Positions 1 to 5,385 of a DNA stretch of 8,443 bases are shown piece after piece. The DNA comes from Halobacteria archaeon (GTDB lineage Archaea; Halobacteriota; Methanoliparia; Methanoliparales; Methanoliparaceae). The notes beneath the pieces were generated by a model. It had not been told where the DNA came from, did not search any database, and saw only the letters and a list, made by a program, of their open reading frames with translations. The stretch covers positions 1-8,443 of the forward strand of contig DUJX01000154.1 in assembly GCA_013329575.1 (NCBI GenBank). The letters run 5' to 3'. Made by a program: the position numbers and the translations under genes. The first letter of the stretch is position 1. The number at the start of each line of letters is the position of its first letter.

Positions 1-96
1 ATTTTGGTAACCCTAAATGGGAGATACAAGACCGAATTTAACAGTCTGTGCGATAAAAACAAGATGGACGTAAGATATATCGGTGAGATTATATAA
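1..96 (+). CDS. C-terminal end of an unidentified protein (partial)
   Basis: Frame 1 is open from the window edge to a TAA at 94-96 and gives 31 residues ending in DVRYIGEII. Codon choice (AGA, ATA, AAT, GAT) matches the intact genes nearby and the peptide has a normal globular composition, so this is probably the 3' end of a gene that starts upstream of the window. The piece is too short to assign a family. It runs in the same direction as the radical SAM gene, but 240 AT-rich bases with their own TATA candidates separate the two, so co-transcription is not implied. It could be a chance open frame. Confidence 0.55.
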   Translation: MLVTLNGRYKTEFNSLCDKNKMDVRYIGEII

Positions 97-128
97 TCTA
101 CAAATGTTATATATGTTATAACTATATT

Positions 129-164
129 AAACTAATAAATAAAAAGTAAAACTAATAAGTAAAG
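129..164. repeat. Short imperfect tandem repeat, 20-bp period
   Basis: The 16-base unit AAACTAATAAATAAAA at 129-144 recurs as AAACTAATAAGTAAAG at 149-164, with two substitutions and a 20-base offset. A third, weaker echo (ACTAAAAACGGTAAATAATAAG) follows at 165-186. The stretch is almost pure A/T and lies in the 240-base gap between the partial gene at the left edge and the radical SAM gene. Apart from this repeat and the TATA candidates further down, I see no gene or RNA in that gap. It could be simple low-complexity drift. Confidence 0.45.
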
Positions 165-260
165 ACTAAAAACGGTAAATAATAAGAGAATAGGGATGAA
201 CGAACATTGAAGAATAGACGATCGGTCTTGATAAAAATGTTTAAATAATGTTAAATGCTT

Positions 261-268
261 TTTAAATA
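261..268 (+). promoter_or_regulatory. TATA-box candidate for the radical SAM gene
   Basis: TTTAAATA matches the archaeal TATA consensus. At the usual spacing of about 25 bases it predicts transcription from about 289-293, giving a leader of about 45 bases before the ATG at 337. An identical TTTAAATA at 240-247, 21 bases upstream, is an alternative or second promoter. No clear BRE was picked out. Confidence 0.4.
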
Positions 269-336
269 CTATAGATGTTAGACGATTACACAATAAATAT
301 CATTAAAAATATGAAGATGAGAATCGGGTAATAAAT

Positions 337-1818
337 ATGTCTTTGATCTTATTGACATCGGATGAGACTTTAATGAGCAATCATCATGGAAAAGAGTTCT
401 TGGGTTTTGGAACATCTGTTCCCCACAACGTGATTCCAGATTCTATATTCAAGTTAATATTTTTTAACAAGATACCAACAAAAAAAGGGATACCTATACA
501 GGCACCATACGGTTTGAGAAAGATCGAGGCAAAACTGTTGGATGACGGCTTAAATACGTTAACAGTAGCACCTTTTAGGTTAAAAGAGTATATCAATGAC
601 GCGGATGTGCTCTGTATCAGTACGATGGATCCTTTCGGATGGGGACCGTCTTCTAGCACGTTTTCAAAAGTACTAAAGACAGGAAAACCATTTGTTGCGC
701 TATATTTCCAAAAACTTCTCGAGAGCAGAGTGGTGATAGACGCAAAAAAGAGAGGATTAAAGATAATCGTGGGTGGACCGGGAGCATGGCAGTTTAGGCA
801 TAAACCAGAGTTTTTGACAGAGCACGGTATCGATTGTGTCGTAGAAGGAGAGGGAGAACATGCTATCTCTAAAATCGTAAAAATGGCTATCAACGGTGAG
901 AATCTCCCACAATTCTATGATGTCAGACCGGAAGATGCGCCATCCGTAGAAGATATACCCGCGATAAAAAATCCGTCTATCAACGGGCTGATAGAGGTAG
1001 GCAGAGGTTGTGTCAGACGATGTAAATTTTGTGAGGTGACGAAAAGACCGCTGCGGTGGTATCCGTTAGACAAGGTTGAGAAGGAGATACAGGCTAACGT
1101 GATGAAGAATGGAAAAGCAGATAGTATAATACTACATGCAGAAGACGTTCTACTTTACGGATCCAAGAATACTATACCAGAGCGGGAAAGAGTAACCGAC
1201 CTTATGAGATTGGCAAAAAGATATACTGATTCGGTAACATGGAGCCATGCGTCGATCGCTGCGATAGCCGCAGATTCTAAATTAATAGAGGAATGTTCAG
1301 AGATCATAATAGACGATAATCAGAAATGGTGGGGTGCTGAGATCGGATTAGAAAGTGGTAGTCCAAGCATAATGAAAAAAACAATGGCTGGAAAGGCGCA
1401 TCCGTTCGATATAAACGATTGGCCTGAGATCGTAGTGAATGCGATGGGCATAGCAAACGACAACAAGCTCATACCGGCATGTACTTTAATCGTCGGGTTG
1501 CCTGAGGAGACTGAAGAGGATGTTATAAAGACCATCGAGATGGTCGAAGATTTGAGAGATTTCAATTGTATCATCGTACCTTTATTCTTTGTGCCGCTAG
1601 GCCAGCTTACTAAAGAGAACTGGTTTGAATCAGAGATGGTAACAGACGTCCAGAAGGAACTTCTCATAACGTGCCTTAATCATGGGATAAAATGGTCTCG
1701 AAGCTTTGTAGATGATTATTTTGATGAGAATAAGGTATCGAATAAGATCATATCCGTACTCGTGAAGTATTTTATAGGTGCTATAGAGCGTAAAGCAATA
1801 AAAGAAGGACTTATTTAG
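337..1818 (+). CDS. B12-binding-domain radical SAM protein
   Basis: The 493-residue protein has a class-B radical SAM layout. The N-terminal part (about 1-200) resembles a cobalamin-binding Rossmann domain, with VGGPGAWQF at 145-153 and the VVEGEGE block at 168-174. It lacks the DxHxxG motif, as is usual for base-off radical SAM enzymes. The [4Fe-4S]/SAM cluster motif is C225-x3-C229-x2-C232, followed by GAEIGLESGS (333-342) and a VGLPEETEED stretch (386-395), both typical of the radical SAM barrel. Family members methylate unactivated carbon or join carbon atoms; known archaeal examples act on McrA residues or, as GrsA/GrsB, form rings in tetraether lipids. The substrate here is unknown. The ATG at 337 has only a weak upstream GGGTAA; the ATG at 373 has a better GGATGAG six bases before it. 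I kept 337 because residues 4-30 look like conserved family sequence rather than leader. Confidence 0.88.
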   Translation: MSLILLTSDETLMSNHHGKEFLGFGTSVPHNVIPDSIFKLIFFNKIPTKKGIPIQAPYGLRKIEAKLLDDGLNTLTVAPFRLKEYINDADVLCISTMDPFGWGPSSSTFSKVLKTGKPFVALYFQKLLESRVVIDAKKRGLKIIVGGPGAWQFRHKPEFLTEHGIDCVVEGEGEHAISKIVKMAINGENLPQFYDVRPEDAPSVEDIPAIKNPSINGLIEVGRGCVRRCKFCEVTKRPLRWYPLDKVEKEIQANVMKNGKADSIILHAEDVLLYGSKNTIPERERVTDLMRLAKRYTDSVTWSHASIAAIAADSKLIEECSEIIIDDNQKWWGAEIGLESGSPSIMKKTMAGKAHPFDINDWPEIVVNAMGIANDNKLIPACTLIVGLPEETEEDVIKTIEMVEDLRDFNCIIVPLFFVPLGQLTKENWFESEMVTDVQKELLITCLNHGIKWSRSFVDDYFDENKVSNKIISVLVKYFIGAIERKAIKEGLI

Positions 1819-1820
1819 AA

Positions 1821-1914
1821 AACTCACAAGTTTTTCAATCCAGTCCTACCTTCGGTAGGACTGCAAAATCGCAATGTAGGCTTGTCCTACACGAGTTAAG
1901 AACCGAAGTTTTTC
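1821..1914. other. Cluster of inverted repeats / possible three-way-junction RNA or terminator
   Basis: Hairpin 1 is a perfect 10-bp stem with a 3-base loop (1841-1863, CAGTCCTACC/GGTAGGACTG). Hairpin 2 is a 6-bp stem with a 5-base loop (1875-1891, TGTAGG/CCTACA). AACTC (1821-1825) can close both by pairing with GAGTT (1893-1897), drawing a 77-base three-way junction. The arms share sequence, so they can swap: GTAGGAC (1855-1861) also pairs with GTCCTAC (1884-1890), and CTTCGGT (1850-1856) with ACCGAAG (1902-1908). A perfect 9-bp direct repeat, AAGTTTTTC, lies at 1828-1836 and 1906-1914. The element sits between convergent genes (radical SAM + and tRNA-Ser -), where a bidirectional terminator or processing structure would fit. 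A small RNA or a dispersed palindromic repeat is also possible. Confidence 0.5.
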
Positions 1915-1920
1915 CAAATA

Positions 1921-2006
1921 CGCCGGGGAAGGGATTTGAACCCCTGCATCCCGCATGGGATACCGGCTCTCAAGGCCGGCGCCTTGGTCCGCTCAGCCAC
2001 CCCGGC
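1921..2006 (-). tRNA. tRNA-Ser (anticodon UGA)
   Basis: Read on the minus strand, the 86-nt sequence folds as a class II tRNA. It has a 7-bp acceptor stem GCCGGGG/CCCCGGC (2000-2006 with 1922-1928), a 3-bp D stem, and an anticodon stem CCGGC/GCCGG with loop CTTGAGA, giving anticodon UGA at 1970-1972. The long variable arm pairs ATCCC with GGGAT around ATGC, and the T arm is AGGGG-TTCAAAT-CCCTT. The discriminator base is G73 (1921), as expected for archaeal tRNA-Ser. No intron is present and CCA is not encoded; the trailer continues TATTTGG. The tRNA decodes UCA, and by wobble other UCN codons. Confidence 0.97.
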
Positions 2007-2043
2007 AAGATCGTTTTTGTTTTGTTAGGAATATTCTTTTCAA

Positions 2044-2053
2044 TCTTTATACT
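2044..2053 (-). promoter_or_regulatory. TATA-box candidate for tRNA-Ser
   Basis: On the minus strand AGTATAAAGA resembles an archaeal TATA box. At about 25 bases spacing it would start transcription near 2022, giving a leader of about 15 bases ahead of the tRNA at 2006. The box overlaps the end of the doubtful small ORF at 2047-2136. Confidence 0.35.
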
Positions 2054-2136
2054 ATTTTTTCTATATCATCGGTTACATTAATCTTCCCTATAATTACATT
2101 TTTAACAAATTGTAATCTTGTATTTCGTTTAATCAT
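2047..2136 (-). CDS. Possible 29-residue peptide downstream of the methyltransferase (doubtful)
   Basis: Four bases after the methyltransferase TAG, the minus strand reads GAGG-ATG and opens a frame of 29 residues (begins MIKRNTRLQF, ends DDIEKIV) up to TAA at 2047-2049. The composition is protein-like and the frame is translationally close to its neighbour. However, the GGAGG directly abuts the ATG, which is too close for a normal ribosome binding site, and the frame is short enough to occur by chance. I recognise no family. The stretch could equally be a non-coding leader between the methyltransferase and tRNA-Ser. Confidence 0.2.
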   Translation of the reverse strand: MIKRNTRLQFVKNVIIGKINVTDDIEKIV

Positions 2137-2140
2137 CCTC

Positions 2141-2896
2141 CTATAAATAATAATCTAAAAGATGCCGGAATACGACCTTTCCATTCTCATTTAGGTCACC
2201 CATTATAAAATCTCGTTTTAGCATATATGATACTACACCGACCATACCACTACCACAAAGAGGATCAAAAATCAGGTCTTCTTCATTAGAAAAATGTTCT
2301 AATAACGATTGAATGAGTTTAAACGGAAGTCTGGTTGGATATTTTGGCATATTCATCTTGTAATCTCTTTTGAAGATAAGTGTTGTCAAGTTTGGTTCTC
2401 CTGCCGTACAATGAAGAGTCGAACACCGATTGTGGTAATGCCAAGTCTTTCCTTTTGTAACCCAGAAGATCTCGTAAATGTTATGTGCAGGTCTTAACTT
2501 ACAGGCAGGTGCAAAATTGTATGCCCAGTATAACTTGCCTCTTAATGATAGCTCGGCAGATTTTATTATCTCGTTATGAATCAGATTGCTGTTATTCCAT
2601 CCAGAAAAGATAAGTGCTTGTCCATCATCTTTTGTATTATTCGTTATACAGTCTAATAACCCCCGTATCTTTTCAGCGTATTCTTTAACATCCCATTCGA
2701 CATAACCATCAACGACATTATCTACATCTCTATTATAGTTTCCACCTTTGCCATCAAATTTAATTCCAAATGGAGGGTCTGTTATGACCAAATCTGCGTT
2801 AACTCCGTCCCAACTGCTCATATCCTTTATTTGATATCTTTCCAGTAATTCTCGCATCATTTTTGCGTATCTATCAAGTATACACGGTATAATCAA
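2141..2896 (-). CDS. Beta-class DNA N6-adenine/N4-cytosine methyltransferase, apparently solitary
   Basis: The 251-residue protein transfers a methyl group from SAM to an exocyclic amino group of DNA. The catalytic motif IV, DPPFG (40-44, after LVIT), precedes the SAM-binding motif I, FDPLCGSGMVG (210-220). A KYPTRLP segment (185-191) before motif I and a strand RDFIMGDLNE (228-237) complete the beta-class order IV-TRD-X-I of the N6_N4_Mtase family. Residues 50-180 would hold the target-recognition part; the target site cannot be read from sequence. The start is uncertain. TTG at 2894-2896 follows a TAA two codons upstream, so the frame cannot extend further; an ATG lies at codon 13. I prefer TTG because IPCILDRYAKMMREL aligns with the usual N-terminal strand and helix of the family. 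No restriction gene is visible beside it, so it may be an orphan regulator or protective methylase, or acquired DNA next to a tRNA. Confidence 0.88.
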   Translation of the reverse strand: MIIPCILDRYAKMMRELLERYQIKDMSSWDGVNADLVITDPPFGIKFDGKGGNYNRDVDNVVDGYVEWDVKEYAEKIRGLLDCITNNTKDDGQALIFSGWNNSNLIHNEIIKSAELSLRGKLYWAYNFAPACKLRPAHNIYEIFWVTKGKTWHYHNRCSTLHCTAGEPNLTTLIFKRDYKMNMPKYPTRLPFKLIQSLLEHFSNEEDLIFDPLCGSGMVGVVSYMLKRDFIMGDLNENGKVVFRHLLDYYL

Positions 2897-3009
2897 AACT
2901 TATCAAGTCATCTTATTAATCTTATTATATTTATTATAATAGTTTGTTCTGCTTATCTTGTTATAATCTAAATTAATCATACGTTAGATAACATTAAATA
3001 TAGATGATG

Positions 3010-3021
3010 CTTTTATAAAAG
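3010..3021 (+). promoter_or_regulatory. Palindromic TATA-like box (distal)
   Basis: CTTTTATAAAAG is a perfect 12-bp palindrome containing a strong archaeal TATA sequence. Being symmetric, it could be read in either direction. If used rightwards, transcription would begin near 3040-3046, leaving about 135 bases of leader before the ferredoxin. No gene lies in between. A close copy, TTTTATAAAAG, is found at 8325-8335. Confidence 0.3.
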
Positions 3022-3115
3022 ACTTGATTAAAGAGGATCGGATCATATGAAGGTTTATTAATTTATCAATAACTAAGATTTTTTATTTTAATAATTAAGC
3101 AATATGCAAGTTTGA

Positions 3116-3123
3116 TTATATAT
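3116..3123 (+). promoter_or_regulatory. TATA-box candidate for the ferredoxin-GGR operon (proximal)
   Basis: TTATATAT lies about 60 bases before the ferredoxin ATG. The expected start of transcription is about 3143-3147, giving a leader of about 35 bases that carries the ribosome binding site. Confidence 0.45.
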
Positions 3124-3166
3124 TACATCTGTAATAAAGAATATAGATGATTAAAGGAATATAAAA

Positions 3167-3175
3167 GGGATGATC
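3167..3175 (+). promoter_or_regulatory. Ribosome binding site of the ferredoxin
   Basis: GGGATGATC, four bases before the ATG at 3180, resembles the archaeal GGAGGTGATC signal and supports that start over the in-frame alternatives. Confidence 0.5.
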
Positions 3176-3179
3176 TTGG

Positions 3180-3362
3180 ATGATTAATGTCGATAGGTAT
3201 AAATGTGGTTACTGCGGAACATGTGTCTCGGTCTGTCCAGAGGCAGCAATCGACCTTTTAGAGACGTTTATTAATATAAATGATAGCATGTGCAAAGCAT
3301 GCAATATCTGTGTTAAGATTTGTCCGATTGGTGCGTTGGAGGTTCCTATAGATGAAGAATAG
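3180..3362 (+). CDS. 2[4Fe-4S] ferredoxin, electron donor to geranylgeranyl reductase
   Basis: The 60-residue protein carries two complete cluster motifs: C9-x2-C12-x2-C15-x3-C19-P and C38-x2-C41-x2-C44-x3-C48-P. This is the classic bacterial/archaeal low-potential ferredoxin fold with nothing added. The last 11 bases overlap the start of geranylgeranyl reductase, so the two are almost certainly translated together. In Methanosarcina acetivorans the equivalent ferredoxin next to the reductase (MA1485 with MA1484) is needed for full lipid saturation, and the same role is inferred here. The protein is soluble and cytoplasmic, with no signal peptide. A broader role as a general ferredoxin cannot be excluded. 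Confidence 0.93.
   Translation: MINVDRYKCGYCGTCVSVCPEAAIDLLETFININDSMCKACNICVKICPIGALEVPIDEE
3338..3343 (+). promoter_or_regulatory. Ribosome binding site of geranylgeranyl reductase inside the ferredoxin gene
   Basis: GGAGGT lies within the ferredoxin codons and eight bases ahead of the ATG at 3352. This strong site fixes the reductase start despite the 11-base overlap with the ferredoxin. Confidence 0.75.
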
Positions 3363-4548
3363 ATATGATGTTGTGGTTGTTGGTGCGGGACCAGGAGGAT
3401 CTATAACTGCCAAAGTTGCAGCAAAAGGCGGATTGGACGTCTTGCTTGTAGAAAAGAGGCAGGAGATAGGTAGTCCGGTACGATGTGCAGAGGGTGTGAG
3501 CAAAAAAGGATTAAAAAAATTCTTACCTCAGATAAAGAAAGAATGGATATCTAGCGAGGCAAATGGTGCCAGAATCTATTCTCCTGATGGTACAAAGGTA
3601 GAGATGGCTGAAGAAATGGCCGGTTCTGAGGTTGGTTATGTACTAGAGAGAAAGATCTTCGATAGAGATCTTGCAATAATGTCTGCTGATGAAGGCGCGG
3701 ATGTTTATGCCAAGACTACTGTTACAGACCTTGTCATAAAAGATGGCTTCGTAAAAGGCGTTAAAGGCAGACACCTGGGCAAATCTTTCGAGGTCGAATG
3801 CAATCTGGTCATAGGTGCTGACGGAACTGAATCAAAGATCGGTCGAATGGCTGGTATTGATACCACGCTTAAACCGGTAGACATAGAGAGCGGGGCGGAA
3901 TATCTGATGACCGGTATAGACGTTGACGATTTTTGTGATTTTTATCTCGGTAACGATGTCGCACCTGGTGGTTATGCCTGGATCTTCCCTAAAGGTGATA
4001 AGAGGGCAAACGTGGGTCTAGCCGTCCTCGGCAAACATTTGCTCAAAAAAACGGTAAAAAGACCGATAGATTATTTAAACAAGTTTGTAAAAGAGCATTA
4101 TAAAGATGGTAAGGTTGCTTCTGTTATACTCGGTGGCGTTCCAGTATCTAGACCGGTCAAGACGATAGGTAACGGGATAATGTTGGTAGGCGACGCAGCA
4201 AGGTTTACAGATCCTATAACCGGGGGAGGAATACTAAAAGCTATGGAATCTGGTACTATGGCAGGGGAGACCGCTGTTGATGCGATAGAGGCCGAAGATT
4301 TCTCTGAAAATACGTTAAAAAAGTATGAAAATAAATGGAGACCCACGATCGGTAGAAAGAATGAGAGAAACTATCTGATCAAAGAGTTTTTCATAACTTT
4401 GAGCGATGATGAGCTTAACGGGCTTGCCCGATCTGTCAATGAAGTAAAGATTACAGAGATGTCTGTAACAGGTTTGGTCGCTACGTTGATCGAGAAAAAC
4501 CCTGAAACATTAAAGAACTTATCCAAGATGCTGTTTAAGTATTTATAA
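3352..4548 (+). CDS. Geranylgeranyl reductase (archaeal lipid saturation)
   Basis: The 398-residue flavoprotein reduces double bonds of the geranylgeranyl chains of archaeal ether lipids. The FAD-binding GxGxxG (GAGPGG, 11-16) with E34 at the end of the second strand, the RCAEG segment with C45 (44-48), the PGGYAWIFPKG motif that lines the substrate cavity (205-215), and GDAARFTDPITGGG (280-293) all match the family, and the length is normal. The C-terminal part (about 330-398) contains only moderate hydrophobic stretches, so a peripheral membrane position is likely. It shares an operon with the ferredoxin that would supply electrons, and NadX follows 50 bases later. Other family members reduce menaquinone side chains or act on chlorophyll precursors; the archaeal context favours phospholipids. 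Confidence 0.93.
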   Translation: MKNRYDVVVVGAGPGGSITAKVAAKGGLDVLLVEKRQEIGSPVRCAEGVSKKGLKKFLPQIKKEWISSEANGARIYSPDGTKVEMAEEMAGSEVGYVLERKIFDRDLAIMSADEGADVYAKTTVTDLVIKDGFVKGVKGRHLGKSFEVECNLVIGADGTESKIGRMAGIDTTLKPVDIESGAEYLMTGIDVDDFCDFYLGNDVAPGGYAWIFPKGDKRANVGLAVLGKHLLKKTVKRPIDYLNKFVKEHYKDGKVASVILGGVPVSRPVKTIGNGIMLVGDAARFTDPITGGGILKAMESGTMAGETAVDAIEAEDFSENTLKKYENKWRPTIGRKNERNYLIKEFFITLSDDELNGLARSVNEVKITEMSVTGLVATLIEKNPETLKNLSKMLFKYL

Positions 4549-4598
4549 TCAATTTGCAATATTATCTATAAACCATTTAAAAATAAAAAAGGCGAGAT

Positions 4599-5357
4599 AT
4601 GAGAGTAGGGATTATTGGATGTGGATCAATAGGTAAGACTATAATTGATAACTCAAATATGTTCGATGTTATTGCAGTTTACGACAAAGACTATTCCAAA
4701 TTATCTGATCTGGATTTAAGCAGCCGTTCTATCAAAATTTGCAAGACTTTTGATGAGTTTTTAAGGCAGGATACGGATCTGGTAGTCGAGGCTGCTTCGC
4801 AAGATGCGGTGAGAGCGTATGCCACAGATGTATTAAAAAAGCGCAAAAGTCTTGTAATATTGAGCGTTGGTGCATTGATGGATGAAGAACTGAGGACTAA
4901 GTTAATAAGATCGGCGCGGGAGAATAATTCTTGCATTTATATACCATCAGGAGCGATCGTAGGGCTCGATAACCTGAAAGTACTTCGGTTTGCCGAGGGT
5001 GATATCACTTTGACGACGACAAAAAGTCCTAAAAGTCTTGGACTAAAAGATTTTACCGGCAGAAAAACCGTTTTTAAAGGTAAAGCCAGTAAAGCAGTAA
5101 AAGAGTTTCCTTACAATATCAATGTGGCTGCGACACTCTCTCTCGCGACGGGTAAAGATATCGACGTGGAGATTATTGCAGATAGCACAGTTAGAGGAAA
5201 TATTCATCAGATAAGGGTAAACGGCGTATTTGGATCTATAAATATAGATATAAACAATGTAACTTTTCCAAAAAATCCAAAAACGAGTTATTTAGCCGCG
5301 TTATCCGTTTTAGGACTGATCAAATCCATAGACGAACCTCTGAAGGTGGGATTGTAA
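4599..5357 (+). CDS. nadX: L-aspartate dehydrogenase
   Basis: The 252-residue enzyme oxidises L-aspartate to iminoaspartate with NAD(P), the first step of quinolinate and NAD synthesis. The N-terminal Rossmann domain begins with GCGSIG (7-12). IPSGAIVGLD (115-124), PYNINVAATLSLA (171-183), the presumed catalytic H203 in GNIHQI, and NPKTSYLAALS (226-236) mark the aspartate dehydrogenase/DUF108 family, at its usual length. The partners NadA and NadC are not in the window. The start is preceded by AAGGCGAG, a modest ribosome binding site. The gene lies 50 bases behind geranylgeranyl reductase in the same direction and may be read through from it. TATA-like TCTATAAA (about 4565-4572) could provide a separate promoter with a very short leader. 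It converges on the next minus-strand gene. Confidence 0.92.
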   Translation: MRVGIIGCGSIGKTIIDNSNMFDVIAVYDKDYSKLSDLDLSSRSIKICKTFDEFLRQDTDLVVEAASQDAVRAYATDVLKKRKSLVILSVGALMDEELRTKLIRSARENNSCIYIPSGAIVGLDNLKVLRFAEGDITLTTTKSPKSLGLKDFTGRKTVFKGKASKAVKEFPYNINVAATLSLATGKDIDVEIIADSTVRGNIHQIRVNGVFGSINIDINNVTFPKNPKTSYLAALSVLGLIKSIDEPLKVGL

Positions 5358-5385
5358 GGTGAGGCTGTAAAAATTATTTTTTCAA
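5358..5385. terminator. Short convergent intergenic region with T-runs on both strands
   Basis: Only 28 bases separate two convergent stop codons. A T6 run on the plus strand (5377-5382) and a T5 run on the minus strand (5373-5369) suit the oligo-T termination used by archaea in both directions. No stable hairpin is seen. Confidence 0.4.

Larger units (their letters stand above)
2897..3179. other. AT-rich divergent promoter region
   Basis: These 283 bases separate the minus-strand methyltransferase from the plus-strand ferredoxin and contain no credible gene. On the minus strand AATAAATATAATAAG (about 2925-2940) is a TATA candidate for the methyltransferase. On the plus strand there are two TATA candidates for the ferredoxin operon: a palindromic CTTTTATAAAAG (3010-3021) and TTATATAT (3116-3123). 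A five-codon frame at 3048 (ATG to TAA) is meaningless. Confidence 0.5.

Noticed and set aside
129..186. CRISPR-like repeats
   Set aside because: The units are A/T-only, short, diverging and spaced by only a few bases, with no unique spacers and no cas genes.
384..893. Open frame of 169 codons on the minus strand inside the radical SAM gene
   Set aside because: It is antisense to a gene with clear motifs, has Ser/Pro/Phe-rich composition typical of a shadow frame, and shows no recognisable domain.
1921..2006. Possible integration site (att) at tRNA-Ser
   Set aside because: I found no second copy of the tRNA 3' end and no integrase gene in the window, and the methyltransferase lies on the 5' side.
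1955..2146. Plus-strand open frame of 63 codons across the tRNA region
   Set aside because: Its first third is the reverse complement of tRNA-Ser and the rest is low-complexity Phe/Ile/Leu from AT-rich DNA.
4098..4346. Minus-strand frames inside geranylgeranyl reductase (and others at 3258-3503, 4371-4559, 4691-4936, 6375-6626)
   Set aside because: All lie antisense to well-supported genes and have no motifs or ribosome binding sites of their own.
337..5357. A single lipid-biosynthesis cluster uniting the radical SAM protein, ferredoxin and reductase
   Set aside because: A tRNA and a methyltransferase on the opposite strand interrupt the stretch, so proximity alone does not support one operon or pathway.
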